Source: Lepus europaeus
Taxonomy: Eukaryota; Chordata; Mammalia; Lagomorpha; Leporidae
Reading direction: 5' to 3'
Length of the DNA stretch: 64,000 nucleotides
NCBI RefSeq assembly: GCF_033115175.1
Contig: NC_084831.1
Location: forward strand, 45,168,002-45,232,001
Under the pieces are notes generated by a model that was not told the origin of the DNA, searched no databases, and saw nothing but the letters and a program-made list of their open reading frames with translations. The position numbers and the translations under genes were made by a program. Every line of letters starts with the position of its first letter. Positions within the stretch are counted from its first letter, which is position 1. Below are positions 1 through 11,567 of the stretch, piece after piece.

Positions 1-350
1 TTTTTTTTTTTTTTTTTTTTTTTGACAGGCAGAGTGGACAGTGAGAGAGAGAGACAGAGAGAAAGGTCTTCCTTTGCCGTTGGTTCACCCTCCAATGGCC
101 GCCGCAGTAGCGCGCTGCGGCCAGCGCACCGCGCTGTTCCGATGGCAGGATCCAGGTGCTTCTCCTGGTCTCCCATGGGGTGCAGGGCCCAAGCACTTGG
201 GCCATCCTCCACTGCACTCCCTGGCCACAGCAGAGAGCTGGCCTGGAAGAGGGGCAACCGGGACAGGATCGGTGCCCTGACCGGGACTAGAACCCGGTGT
301 GCCGGCGCCGCAAGGCGGAGGATTAGCCTGTTGAGCCATGGCTCCGGCCA
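1..350 (-). mobile_element. C SINE, young CAGGCTAATCC-head subfamily
   Basis: Poly(T) at the window edge, TGACAGGCAGAGTGGACAGTGAG, then a nearly full-length copy ending GAGCCATGGCTCCGGCC. The tail is cut by the window start. Confidence 0.95.
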
Positions 351-745
351 GCTGCGGCCTTCTTGTCTAGGCTGAACCACTGGGCCAGCTGCCCGTCTGG
401 AACCCCACGTCCAGCATGGCCACTTCCAATCCATCCTCCTCAGTGCATCCCCCGTGGGCTTCCTGCATCACTGCTGCAACCACGTTGCTCTTCTAGTTTA
501 CAGCCGTCTGAGTCCCCTGGAGCAGGGCGGGGCAGGGCAGGAACTGATCGTTTGCCCCTGGAGCCCTGGCACGGAGCTCAGTGCCTGGTGCCTGTGGGTA
601 CTCAGCAAACAACAGATGAGTAAATGCACACGTTAATCCAGTGAACGAAGGAACTACTGAAAGAGGGACAAGGCCCTCCCCCAAAATCTCATCCACCGAG
701 GTCAGCAGACAGTAGCTAAGATGCAAAGAGCGGTCACCAAGGTCT
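351..745. other. Intergenic sequence with a possible MIR tail
   Basis: No gene seen. Bases about 565-650 (CAGTGCCTGGTGCCTGTGGG, then ACTCAGCAAACAACAG) resemble the 3' end of a MIR in plus orientation; the rest is unassigned. Confidence 0.4.
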
Positions 746-1340
746 GTATCCCAGAGCAGGTGACCGAATCCCTACCACGTGCTGGGCACTGTCCTAGGTG
801 CCAGACTCGTGGAGCGTCCCACTGGTGGGAAGAGTATTCCATGGTCGTGCAAGTGAGGGCGTAATCGGACAGTGGTAAGACACGGGGAGACGTGCTCTGT
901 GCTTTGAGAGGACGTGAAGTGGAGACAGGGGCCAGAGGCCTGACCCCATCTACAGGGGTCCAAGAAGGCTTTCTTGTGGACGTAATGATGACGCTGGGAT
1001 CTAAGAGGGTGGGAGGTAGCTGCAGAGCTGAGGGAAGGCTTCCCAGCAGGATGGAGGAGACTAAGAGGAACCACACCGGGGGCCGTGCGCATGGAGCTGG
1101 AGTGAGGGCCAGGAGGGTGCCGGAGGAGATGGGGAGGGGAAGGGCTGAATCCTCACAGCAATGGAGGAGCTTGGGCTCACAACTGACATGGCCAGATCTG
1201 CTCTGAAAATAGCAGATCACGTGGAACACGGACCAGGAAAGAGGCAAGAGTGGGTGCTAGAGGAGCAGGCGCAAGTCCCAGGGAGGTGCCCAGGGGCCTG
1301 GACTGGCAGCCAGGGGTGGTGCAGGTGAGGCGGAGGGACC
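745..1340 (+). mobile_element. L2 LINE relic
   Basis: GTGCTGGGCACTGTCCTAGG followed in order by an AGAAGGCTT block, GGGCCAGGAGG and a GCAAGAGTGGGTGC block follows the layout of the L2 3' region. It is heavily diverged and has no coding capacity. Confidence 0.55.
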
Positions 1341-2560
1341 AGAAGGCCCCCGGGCGATGACGGTCCTGGGAAGCAAGAGCGGGTGTCTAAAAGGAAAGCA
1401 GCTTTCACGTCTGACACATCCTCCACTTCCTCGTCCTCAACGGTGGCTTCCGGACGCAAAGAAGATGCCACACTCACCAGGCCCCTAAGTTCCATGCCTT
1501 CCCCGTGCTCATCACTAGGCACCTGCTCTTCCACAGAAACGTGCTTCCTCAGAACACTGCTGTTCTCGGGGGGAAAACAGCATCTAACTTAATACAAAAT
1601 GCACCTCAAATGCTGCTAGGGAGGACAGGAAGGCATTGTGAGGGACCGTACTGGTTACGCAAGGAGAAGGGGCCCGTGACTCCCGGAGGCACGTGGTAGC
1701 ACACCTGCGGCAGGTGCTCTTCCACCTACGCTGCAGGTGACACTACATCTATACATTCACTGTGAAGATGGTACTGCTGTCTCCTAGAGATGCAGAAAAG
1801 GAGGCCGAGGCCCCAGAGCCCGCCACTGGCAGCCGCAGGGTGCAGCTGGGTCTGCCTGATACCCAGCAGGATCTTCCCACCGGGCCACCTCCCCTCATCT
1901 CCAGCTGAACCGGGCCAGTCCCTGTCGCTGCCCCTTCTCCTCCTCTCACCCGGAAATGCCTTTCTGGCTGGCCACTCCCCTCCGCCAGAATTTCCAGGTC
2001 TCCAGATGGCCCCTACTCCATGCCGTCTGCTTTTCCTCCCAACCACACACCGACCTGGCCCCTGCCATTCCTCCTCCCTGTGACTGTCCCCAGGCATGGC
2101 CCCTCTCAGAGCACTTCTTCCTTGCCGTGTTGCATGTCCGTGGGTGCACCTTCTGATTGCCATTTATATGGGAGATGCTCAGTAAGAAGTCTGTGGACTT
2201 GAACTTGTGTACTAAATGGATCGAACAGGTCAAAAAAAAAAAAATGGGTAAACAAGGCTGAAACAACGAGATATGTGGAATAAGAAGTAGAGTCACTGAT
2301 TAGTCCATTTTTATTAAAATTTTTCTTATAAAATAAACAAGCTCACACAGTACAACCCAACACTCTCTTTCATGTGCTTCTCTTCAGACACACACTATGG
2401 ATGGCCTACCACTATGCACAAAGCATTCTGAAACATGGAAGACACAACCATACTCATGAATATGTTGGAAATGAATCTTTCAGTTTCCAAAATCCGTTTT
2501 TGCGATATTTGCTTGACATATTCTTGCATAATCTTGTGTGCAGAGATGTTTTCCACCCAC
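1341..2560. other. Intergenic, no gene recognised
   Basis: Moderately GC-rich to 2160, with several short open frames on both strands and none with recognisable content, then AT-rich. No SINE was found in this stretch. Confidence 0.5.
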
Positions 2561-3022
2561 TTGCCCTCACCACCACCACTGTGGTCTCAGTCCCCAACGT
2601 CTCACCTGGAGATACCAGCAGCCCCCTACCAGTCTCCCTGCTTTCACTCTGCCTGCCACCCCCTCTCCCCGGTCCATTTCCCATGGAACAGCCAGAATTA
2701 ATTTAAACAGCAGTCGGCCCATGTTGCTCAGGACTTTCCAATGGCTGCTGCTGACTCAGAGCGCAAGCAAAGTCCCTCCCATTGTCTGTCTGGCTGATGG
2801 ACCAGGCGCCTGCCTATGTCTTTGGCCCCACTACCACTCTCCGCTCACCCTGTGCACCTGCCACCCTGTGCTTCGCTGCCCTTGAACTTACCACGCAGGC
2901 TTCTTCCCTGGGCCCTTCTGCTTTGTGGATCTCTCCCAACCAAGGAGCCGCACAGGCCTCTGACCTAACATCACTCAATCAGAGGCACTTCCCAGACCAT
3001 CCCTAACATAGAACCCCTTCCA
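2560..3022 (-). mobile_element. L2 LINE relic (antisense)
   Basis: TTTCCAATGGCTGCTGCTGA, AAGTCCCTCCCATTG, GCCTGCCTATGTCTTTGGCC and CTGCCCTTGAACTTACC track the reverse complement of the L2 3' end block by block. Confidence 0.6.
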
Positions 3023-3025
3023 AGG

Positions 3026-3345
3026 AACGGCGCTGTTGGGCAGCTGATTAAGCCCCAGCCTGCAGTGCTGGCATCCCATATGGACGCTGGTTCGAGTGCT
3101 GGCTGCTCCACTTCTGATCCAGCTCCCTGCTAATGTGTCTGGGATGGCCCAAGTCCCCATGGCCCTGCACCCATGTAGGAGACCCAGAAGAAGCACCTTG
3201 TTCCTGGCTTTGGCCTGGCCCAGCTCTGGCTGTTGCGGCCATTTGGGGAGTGAAACAGCAGATGGAAGATTTCTCTGTCTCTCCTTCTCTCTCTCTCTAA
3301 CTCAACCTTTCAAATAAATAAATAAATATTTATTTTTTAAAAAAG
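3026..3345 (+). mobile_element. C SINE, full length
   Basis: Head GGCGCTGTTGGGCAGCTGATT, tail CTTTCAAATAAATAAATA with a poor A-run. Inserted directly after the L2 relic. Confidence 0.93.
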
Positions 3346-3636
3346 AACCCCATTCTACTCTCCCCACCCCAGCTGTCCTTTGGAGCACTTACCACCACAG
3401 GGCATCTGTTTATGTCCAGGGACTTCAAAATGTCATGGAAAACATGCCTTACCTTTTAATTCCGATATCCTCAGAGCCACCTGCTGGAATGGGAAACTTA
3501 TTTGGGTTGTTGACTTGTGCTCCTGGGGTCCACAACAGCATCTGGCAGTAGGTAGTCACTGATGGAATGACAGCACATGACCACTGAGCCTTTACCCACA
3601 GCACACTGCCGCTCTGAAAACTCAGGCTCAAGGGTA
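3346..3636. other. Intergenic, nothing recognised
   Basis: Unique-looking sequence without repeats or coding signal. Confidence 0.4.
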
Positions 3637-3971
3637 TTTTTTTTAAGATTTATTTTATTTGAAAGGCAGAGTTACAGAGAGGGTGGGGAGAGACAGAAAG
3701 AGATCTTCTATCCGCTGGTGCACCCCCCAAATGGCCTTAATGGCTGGGGCTGGGCCAGGCCAAAGCCAAGAACCAGGACTTTCTTCTGGATCTCCCACGT
3801 GAGTGCAGGGGCTCAAGGACTTGGGCCATCTTCTACTGCTTTCCCAGGCACATTAGCAAATTAGCAGGGAGCTAGATCAGGAGTGGAACAACCAGGACTT
3901 GAACTGGCACCCATATGGGACGCTGGCATCACAGGTGGTGGCTTAACCCACTATGCCACTGTGCCAGCCCC
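3637..3971 (-). mobile_element. C SINE, full length
   Basis: Bracketed by the target-site duplication CAAGGGTAT (3630-3638 and 3971-3979). Poly(T) then AAGATTTATTTTATTTGAAAGG. Confidence 0.95.
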
Positions 3972-4317
3972 AAGGGTATGGCTTAAGAAGTTATTTGCTT
4001 CACATACAGCACCCCTACTGCTAAGGGAGCTACTGCTCTCCCGGGGGGAAACTGGCTGAATTTGCTGACACCAAAAATTAGCCATCTTCATTTCCTAACC
4101 TACTAATTATTATTGTGGTTAATATTAAGCGCAGAACAGCAAACATTTTTTAGAATAATCATGGACAGAAGTACACCAGGCGAATCTGCTAGACTCTAGG
4201 ACCCAGTGTCATTCTCAGGCTGCCCTTTCTTCCTGCTCCAGCGTGAGACGAGAAGCGTCAGCACAACCCCTCAAAGCCCAGGGACGAACACAAGCGGGAC
4301 TCCCCAGCGCAGCGGAC
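3972..4317. other. Intergenic, nothing recognised
   Basis: No repeat or gene recognised. Confidence 0.4.
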
Positions 4318-4578
4318 ATCCGGGGATTCAGAGAAAGAGGTGTCCATCCACTGGTTCACTCCCCAAATGCCCACAACAGCCAGGGCTGGGCCAGACCGAA
4401 GCCAGGAGCCAGGAGCTCCACCTGGGTCTCCCACGCGGGTGGCGGGACCCAAGCCCTTGAGCCGCCTTCCACTGCCTTCTGAGATGCACACGAGCAGGGG
4501 GCTGGCTGGGGAGCAGAGGAGCCAGGACATGAACAGGCGCCCCGATGGGGGACGTGCCAAGCATCCACGCCAGCATTA
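4318..4578 (-). mobile_element. C SINE fragment without tail
   Basis: CCACTGGTTCACTCCCCAAA to GCCAGCATTAAAGCC. The A-tail and the tRNA-like head are lost or heavily decayed. Confidence 0.8.
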
Positions 4579-4913
4579 AAGCCGACTACGACTTGTTTAC
4601 CTCGTCATTCACAGTTAGCAGGTCTTCAGCCAGCCCTGCGAGCTCTATTGGCTAGCCCGGGCCTTTTTGGAGACACTGTGTTGCTGCCGTTTGTCTCCAC
4701 CTGAGGACGGGGCGAAGGCTGACAAGGACGCCACAGTTCCCACTCCGGCGGATGACCCAGAGGCAAAGTCACACGTGCTCAAGCACGCAGCAGTTTTGCA
4801 GAGGAACAAACATCAACCTGTTTGTGAGGTTTTTGCTTCGAAAGCACACACTACTCCGACAGCACGCCTTCTTTAGGGAAAAGACACAGCTCCCAGGGAA
4901 CCTAAGAGCATGG

Positions 4914-5233
4914 TTGTTTTGTTTTGTTTTTAATTTGACAGGTAAAGTCATAGACAGTGGGAGAGAGAGAGAAAGGTCTTCCTTCTGTTGGTTCACTCCC
5001 CAAATGGCTGCCACGGCCGGCGCTGTGCCGATCCGAAGCCAGGAGCCAGGTGCTTCCTCCTGGTCTCCCATGTGGGTGCAGGGCCCAAGCACTTGGGCCA
5101 TCCTCCACTGCCCTCCTGGGCCACAGCAGGGAGCTGGCCTGGAAGAGGAGCAACTGGGACTAGACCCCGGCGCCCATATGGGATGCCGGTATTGCAGGCG
5201 GAGGATGAACCAAGTGAGCCACAGCGCTGGCCC
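4914..5233 (-). mobile_element. C SINE, young CACTTGGTT-head subfamily
   Basis: Target-site duplication CTAAGAGCRTGG on both sides (near 4901 and 5234). Tail region reads TAATTTGACAGGTAAAGTC. Confidence 0.94.
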
Positions 5234-5235
5234 CT

Positions 5236-5440
5236 AAGAGCGTGGTTTTGAAGACTGACCTGCCTGTATGTGAATTCCAGTCCGCCAACTGTGTAACCAT
5301 GGGCAGACCATTTCCTTCCCTGAGGCTCCCCTGGTTACCTTTGCAACAACCCCGAACAGTAGATGGCTTCGAGGGATAATGCATGTGGAGTATGGAGCAC
5401 AGGGCCCAGCACATAACAGGTGCTCATTAAATGATGCCTC
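5236..5440 (+). mobile_element. MIR element
   Basis: GTGAATTCCAGTCCGCCAAC, GTAACCATGGGCAGACCATT, CCCTGAGGCTCCCCTGG and CACATAACAGGTGCTCATTA follow the MIR core and tail. The preceding SINE is inserted at its 5' edge. Confidence 0.8.
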
Positions 5441-5568
5441 TCACTTCCAGCAGTGACTACCTCCTGAAGTCTGCTCAAGCCATCAGCACCTTATAACACA
5501 TAAAAATAACTCATTTTGTAGCAAATTTTGAAGGTACAGAAAAGTATGAATTAAAAAAAAACCTCCCT

Positions 5569-5911
5569 GGGCCAGCACCGTGGCATAGTAGGTTAAGCCT
5601 CCACCTGCAGTGCCAGCATCCCCTATGGGTGCCGGTTTGAGTCCCGGCTGCTCCACTTCCGATCCAGCTCCCTGCTAATGCACCTGAGAAAGCAGTGGAA
5701 GATGGCCCAAGTGCCTGGGCCTCTGCACCCATGTGGGAGACCCGGAAGAAGCTCCTGGCTTTGGATTGTCCCAGCTCCGGCCGTTGCCCCCATCTGGGGA
5801 GTGAATCAGTGGATGGAAGACATCTCTCTGTCTCCCCCCCTCTCTCTATCAGTAACTCTGCCTCTCAAATAATTTTTTTAATAATCTAAAAAAAAAAAAA
5901 AAAAAAAAAAA
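5569..5911 (+). mobile_element. C SINE, full length with long A-tail
   Basis: Head GGGCCAGCACCGTGGCATAG; 27 consecutive A at the end. Confidence 0.94.
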
Positions 5912-7204
5912 CCCTAAAACTTCCCATCAGTACTGTGAACCCTCTCCACTCCCCCAACAAAAAAAGAGATGTTATGGACTGTAGACAGTTTTCCCTCTAA
6001 CAACTTCGAAATAGTGACCTCTGCTGGCCAGCAGAAAACATGAGCGTCCCAATCAACTCCCAGGATTGAGCAAGAGCTGGGTGTGCCAGGCTCGGTCGCT
6101 GTCCCTGGAACAGGAACCAGGTGTTGCATTACAAGGGACAGAAACCTTCACAAGGGTTCCCACGATGTAATTGGGATGTTAACAAAATTAAAGGCCGGCC
6201 TTTCCATTTGCTCATCCGCCCAGAAGATTCCTTCTGCAAACCCCCCGGTCTCCTATTTTTGAAATGTCATAATTGCATGCAAATGTTATAGCAGAAAAAC
6301 AACGCAAGGGGCATTAAAAATCAATCTTCCATGTAAGCCTCAGATTTTCCAGCTTGAAGATCCAAAGGCAGAAGTGGTGACAAATGTGTAGAAAACAGAG
6401 TGAAAGAGTCAGAATGCATCATTAAGAATGTTACAACAAAAGGAGGGAAAAAACCCTCTGGGAGCACATGTCTGATTCAGCTGGAGTAAACAGCCGACTA
6501 CAAAGCAAGCTCTAAAAAGCCCCGCAAACTCCCTGCTGATAGGACCCAGAGATCCAGCGAGGAAGCGGCGAGGACCCATTCCTGCAGGCGGAAACATGCT
6601 GCGGTGACGGGACGCCGAGGTGCAAAGCGTGCTCACCCCTCGCGCCATGTGAAATGAGACGGAGAGGTTGCAACCTGCAGCCAGGGCCTCCTGCTTGGCT
6701 CTCGCTCTAAATTAATTAGTTGCCAGTACTTGGAAAACGGAGCGTTCACATCAAAATCCAAATTTCTGCCTTCTTGTAAACAAGCGGGGACATCTAACCC
6801 TACAGGGCCAGCGTCCTGCCCCACAGCACAGCCCTGGAGCCCAGCAGCTGCCGGCGCAGCAGCCACGCCTGCCCAGTCCTGGCTCTGCCAGCCACGCTCT
6901 TCTCCTCACCTGCCTGGCTTTGGTGAACTTGAGGCTGAGGCCCTGGGTCTGTAACAACCCTAAGACACAGATGATGAGTTCAGTGCAGCCATGTGCTGCG
7001 TATGTCCAGAGGATCAAACGCCAAGCCCTGAGCCTGAGGAGTTCATAGGTCCCTGGGAAAGAGAGCAAATAAGCTGACGAGGGTCACACCCTGTGACACA
7101 GGCCTGGAAAAGTATGGAAGTGGCGAGGGCCACAGTGATGACATCCCCTCTCTGGACTTTTGAGATGGCACTTAGCTCACTGCTGTCTGCTCTCTCATGC
7201 CTCC
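5912..7204. other. Repeat-free intergenic block, candidate conserved element
   Basis: 1.3 kb without SINEs, rare in this window. Contains a palindromic TTGCATGCAA overlapping the octamer ATGCAAAT (6273-6284). No exon recognised. A regulatory role is possible but only inferred. Confidence 0.4.
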
Positions 7205-7265
7205 TGATCTTTGAGAATACATCCCACGATCCTCAATGGATGCCTGAAACCTGAGTGTCCACCCC

Positions 7266-7297
<32 letters not shown>

Positions 7298-7380
7298 TAC
7301 ACTATGTTTTTTCCTATACATGAATGAAAATTTCTCATTCACAAATCAAGCAGAGTAAGATTAACAAAAACTTACGAATG

Positions 7381-7512
7381 AGACTGGTGTTGTGGTGCAG
7401 TGGGTTAAGCCACACTGCCTGTGGTGCTGGCATCACATATGGGTGCTGGTTCGAGTCCCAGTTGGACTGGCCAAAGCCAGGAGCCTGGAACTCCATGCAG
7501 GTCTCTCACATT
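7381..7512 (+). mobile_element. Rearranged C SINE (head plus inverted piece)
   Basis: 7381-7465 is a plus-strand head ending at TCGAGTCCCAGTTGGA. From 7466 the sequence switches to minus orientation (GGCCAAAGCCAGGAGCC to TCTCTCACATT). Confidence 0.8.
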
Positions 7513-7528
7513 GTGGGGGGTAGAGAGG

Positions 7529-7842
7529 AGAAGGGCCATGGTGTGGCATAACGGGTTGAGCTGCTGCCTGTAATGCCAGCATCCCATATGGGAGCCAGTT
7601 CACGTCTCAGCTGCTCCACTTCCGATCTAGCTCCCTGCTAATGGAAAGCAGCAAAACATGGCCCAAGAACTTGGGCCCCAGCCACCCTTGTGGAAGACAC
7701 GGAAATAGCTCTGGCTTCCTGGCTTCGGCCTTTGTGGCCAACTGGGGAGTGAATCAGTGGATGGAAGACTTCTCCCTCTGTTTCTCTCTCTGTATAACTG
7801 CCTTTCAAATTAACAAATCCTTTTTAAAAAGTAAATAAATTT
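7529..7842 (+). mobile_element. C SINE, full length
   Basis: Head GGGCCATGGTGTGGCATAAC, tail CTTTCAAATTAACAAATCC. Sits beside the rearranged copy, inside the Tigger relic. Confidence 0.93.
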
Positions 7843-8068
7843 TACAAATTATTTGTGCAGTTTTCCATTTCATATTTGTGGGCCTCGGTTGACAGCAGCT
7901 GGCTGAAGCCACAGACACGTGGGCGACTACTGTACAGATTCCCCCCCTACACCCCAGCACGGCTGTGGGTTCAACATGCATTTTTATCACTCGTTGAGAA
8001 ATATTTTTCTAATTTCTACCCATGTGATTCCTTCTTGAACCAGTAGGTGATTTAAAAGTGCATTTCTT

Positions 8069-8376
8069 GGGGCTGGCGCCGTGGCTCACTTGGTTAATCC
8101 TCCGCCTGCAACACTGGCATCCCATATGGGCGCCGGGTTCTAGTCCTGGTTGCTCCTCTTCCAGTCCAGCTCTTTGCTGTGGCCCGGGAGTGCAGTGGAG
8201 GATGGCCCAAGTGCTTGGGCCCTGCACCCGCATGGGAGATCGGAGGAAGCACCTGGCTCCTGGCTTCGGATTGGCGCAGCGCCGGCTGTAGCAGCCATTT
8301 GGGGGGTGAACCAACGGAAGGAAGACCTTTCTCTCTCTCTCACTAACTCTGTCAAATAAATTTAAAAAAAAAAAAA
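8069..8376 (+). mobile_element. C SINE, young CACTTGGTT-head subfamily
   Basis: GGGGCTGGCGCCGTGGCTCA head with little divergence. AAAGTGCAT occurs on both sides (8055 and 8377). Confidence 0.95.
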
Positions 8377-8879
8377 AAGTGCATCTCTCTCAGAACACTT
8401 GGAATGCTCTAATGATCATTTTCAGTTGAGCCCTACCTTCACGGCCATACCTTAAATTATTTACTCTTTTGGACTCCGTGGCAGCTTGCTCCACAGACCC
8501 TCATCGGGCAGGTCTGTGAGAGCGAGCCTGAGCCTCAGGAACAGGCGCGCTCTGCGGCGACCAGGGGCGGTGCTGCTGGGGGTCCATGGATCACCTCCGC
8601 CCTTGCCGATTCCCGATCCACCTGTTCCAGCAGCTACTGAGAGGGGTGAGAAGCATCTTGCTAGAATGAGGGATTTGTCTCCTTTTCCTTGCGGTTCTGT
8701 CCATTGAAGTGTATTTTTCTTTACGGCATACCGTACACAAAGCCTATAAATCTCACATAGACAGCCCATGGCTTGCTGTATGTAGATGCCCACGTGACCC
8801 AAGCCAAAACACAGACATCTGCAGCCCCTAGAGGCTGGCCTCGTGCCCACCAACTCAATATGCTACCTTCTTTCCCATG
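8377..8879. other. Intergenic, nothing recognised
   Basis: A 130-codon minus-strand open frame (8461-8853) has no recognisable content. Confidence 0.4.
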
Positions 8880-9535
8880 ACCACTGTTGTTTCATTAAGT
8901 TTTACCGATTCTTGAAACACATATAATGAACGCAATCGCACGTCACATTCCTTAGTGTCTGGCTTCTTTTGCTTAGAAGAACGTTTCACTCATGTGGTTA
9001 CATGCAGCAGTGGTCCACTCTAACTGCTATGCAACACTGCCTGGTGAAAGCACAGCACCGCTTATCCATTCGACTGGCAGACACTTGAATGTCCCTGAAA
9101 AATGCAGCTTTGTAAAGGTGACCTTGCTGGGCGTAGGCACCCATTTCTCCGGAGAATACAGCGATCAATGGAATGGACAGGTCCCAGGGTGGCCACAGAC
9201 TTAGCTTTACATGTTGCCCATTTTTTCACTCCTTTCAATGATTCTGAGTTCTGGTTGCTCCACATCCTTATAGACACCTGTTGCCTATTTTCAGCATTTC
9301 TGATGGGTCTGCAGGTGGCACATCATATGTTGAGTTTGTGTTTCCCTAATGACTAATGGTGCTGAACACCTTCCTTCTCTTACAGGCTATCTGGATGAAC
9401 GCCTTTGCGAAGTGCCTGTGCACCTTTTGCCCATATTGCTTTACGTACTTCGCAGCTGTGCCACTGGGTGCATTCACGTTTAGAAATGTATCTTTCTCGT
9501 GAATTGAACCTTGCGTCATCTTTGGTATTTTGTAA
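8880..9535 (+). mobile_element. L1M LINE relic
   Basis: CCTTAGTGTCTGGCTTCTTT, CTTATCCATTCGACTGGCAG, ACACTTGAATG, TTTCCCTAATGACTAATGGT and CTTTTGCCCATATTGCTTTA follow, in order, a familiar old-L1 3' region. No coding capacity. Confidence 0.7.
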
Positions 9536-9539
9536 ATTT

Positions 9540-9853
9540 TTTAAGGATTTATTTATTCAAAAATCAGAGTTACGGGGTGGCGGTGGGGGTGGGGGTGTGG
9601 GAGAAGGTCTTCCATCTGCTCTCTCACTCACTCCCTAAACAGCCACAACAGCCAGGGCTCCGCCAGGTCAAAGCCAGGAATTGGAAGTTTCATCAGGGTC
9701 TCTCATGGACCTGGGCCATCCTCCGCTGCTTTCCCAGGCACATTAGCAGGGAGCTGCATTGGAAGTGGAGCAGCTGGGACTTGAACCAGCGCCCATATGG
9801 GATGCCAGAGTTGCAGGCAGCAGCTTTACTCGTGACGCCACAGCTCCGGCCCC
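9540..9853 (-). mobile_element. C SINE with G-rich insert
   Basis: Tail AAGGATTTATTTATTC; an expanded GGTGGCGGTGGGGGTGGGGG run (9576-9602) replaces the usual GAGAGAGA tract. Head end GCCACAGCTCCGGCCCC. Confidence 0.93.
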
Positions 9854-9931
9854 GAGCTGTTGGTTATTTTGAAGTGGCCCTCTTTATCTCTAGTAAGGCT
9901 TTTTGCCTTCTAGTATGCATACACTTTATCT

Positions 9932-10303
9932 TTTTTACATATTTTTTTATATTTTATTTTTTAATTTACTTATTTATTTTTTTTTGACAGGCAGAGTGGA
10001 TAGTGAGAGAGAGAGACAGAGAGAAAGGTCTTCCTTTTGCCGTTGGTTCACCCTCCAATGGCCGCCGCGGTAGGCGCGCTGCGGCCGGCGCACCGCACTG
10101 ATCCGTGGCAGGAGCCAGGTGCTTCTCCTGGTCTCCCATGGGGTGCAGGGCCCAAGCACTTGGGCCATCCTCCACTGTACTCCCTGGCCACAGCAGAGAG
10201 CAACCGGGCAACCGGGACAGGATCGGTGCCCTGACCGGGACTAGAACCCGGTGTGCCGGCGCCACAAGGCGGAGGATTAGCCTAGTGAGCCGCGGCGCCG
10301 GCC
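9932..10303 (-). mobile_element. C SINE, young CAGGCTAATCC-head subfamily
   Basis: Bracketed by a long target-site duplication AGTATGCAYACACTTTATC (left near 9913, right near 10305) with a single difference, so recent. T-rich tail from 9932. Confidence 0.96.
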
Positions 10304-10379
10304 AAGTATGCACACACTTTATCAAAACCTTACATAATTACACCAGCTTTTCTTCACTGCGTGCATGCCTTATCTTTTC

Positions 10380-10655
10380 CTGCTTTTATTTATTTACTTG
10401 ATAGTGTGACAGAGAGAGACAGAGACACAGGGAGGATCTTCCATCTGCTGGTTCACTCCCCTTAATGGCCACAACAGCCAGGGCTGGGCCAGGGTGAAAC
10501 TGGGAGCCAGGAATTCCATCTAGGTTTCCCACATTGGTGACAGGAGTCCAAGTACATTAGTAGGAAGGCGGATCGGAAGTGGGTCTTGGACTGGCACGCA
10601 GTGTGGGATGCTGGAATTTTAAGTAGCGGCTCAACCCACTGCGCAACATCAGCCC
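10380..10655 (-). mobile_element. C SINE, diverged
   Basis: TTATTTATTTACTTGATAGT tail side; ends CTCAACCCACTGCGCAACAT. Some internal loss. Confidence 0.88.
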
Positions 10656-10723
10656 GTTTCTTACTTTCAGTATATCTCTCCTTACATATTAGATATATTT
10701 CTTCTTAATAGCAAATAGTGGGG

Positions 10724-11053
10724 GTGGGGGCTGGCAATGTGATATAGCAGGTAAAGTCGCCTCCTGCAGTGCCAGCATTCCATATGGATACAGATTCAAG
10801 TCCCGGCTGCTCCACTTTCAATCTGGCTCCCTGCTAATGCTCTTGGGAAAGCAGTGAAAGATAGCCCAAGTGCTTGGGCCCCTGCACCCACATGGGAGAC
10901 CCGGAAGAAGCTCCTGGCTCCTGGCTTTGAATCAGCATGGCTCTGGCTGTTGTGGCCATCTGGGGAGTGAAACAGTGGATGGAAGATCTCTCTTTTTCTC
11001 TGCCTCTGCCTCCCTGAAACTCTGCCTTTCAAATAAATAAATCCTTTAAAAAA
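10724..11053 (+). mobile_element. C SINE, full length
   Basis: Target-site duplication ATAGCAAATAGT at 10709 and 11054. Tail AAATAAATAAATCCTTTAAA. Confidence 0.95.
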
Positions 11054-11567
11054 TAGCAAATAGTTGGATTTCATTTTCTATTTGCTTTTTAATTGGAATA
11101 TTTCATATATCTGCTTAATGTAATTAGCAATATGTTTGGGTTTAAATCTACATTTTTACTATGTGCATTCTACTGGTCCTGTTTTATATTTCTTTTTCCT
11201 TTTTAGTAATAACCTGACTTAGCCGCCATTGTGCTGTGTAATAAAATTCTTTCTATATTTAAAACTCTGTAAGTTTCATAAATCAACATTCATATTTACC
11301 TTTTTGTTTTCAATTTCTTCCTGCTTCTCTGACCATTCTCCTCCTCCTTCTCCCTGAGGAAGCTACTGTGATAACCTAAGTTCCTTTTAGGATGGCTGCT
11401 GCTGAAACTCCCTCTTTTGTGCGAAAATGTCTGTATTTCCCTGCCTCTTGGAAGATCCATGCTGAAGTCCAGGAGAGCAGACTGCTTTAAACTTCAGGAC
11501 TTTATACCTTCCATTCCACTGTGTTCAACTGTGTCTGCTGAGAAGTTGGCTAATTATTGTTTTGGTC
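11054..11567. other. Intergenic, AT-rich, nothing recognised
   Basis: AT-rich with pyrimidine tracts; may be old LINE but I cannot assign it. Confidence 0.35.

Larger units (their letters stand above)
7205..7934 (+). mobile_element. Tigger-like DNA transposon relic, split by SINEs
   Basis: ATGGATGCCTGAAACC, a TATA/CACA stretch and CTATGTTTTTTCCTATACAT lie left of the SINEs at 7381-7842, and the terminal GGGCGACTACTGTA at 7921-7934 lies to the right. The same family is seen at 48300 and 59526. Confidence 0.7.

Noticed and set aside
1-350. Open frames of 80-117 codons on both strands with recurring peptide phrases
   Set aside because: The same peptides recur wherever a C SINE occurs; they are translations of the SINE consensus, not genes.
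8069-8150. tRNA-like A and B box motifs in SINE heads (GGTTCGAGTCC type)
   Set aside because: The SINE family is tRNA-derived; the copies lack a foldable cloverleaf and are not tRNA genes.
8461-8853. 130-codon minus-strand frame as a gene
   Set aside because: No recognised content, no promoter or splice context, and it lies between SINE and L1 relics.
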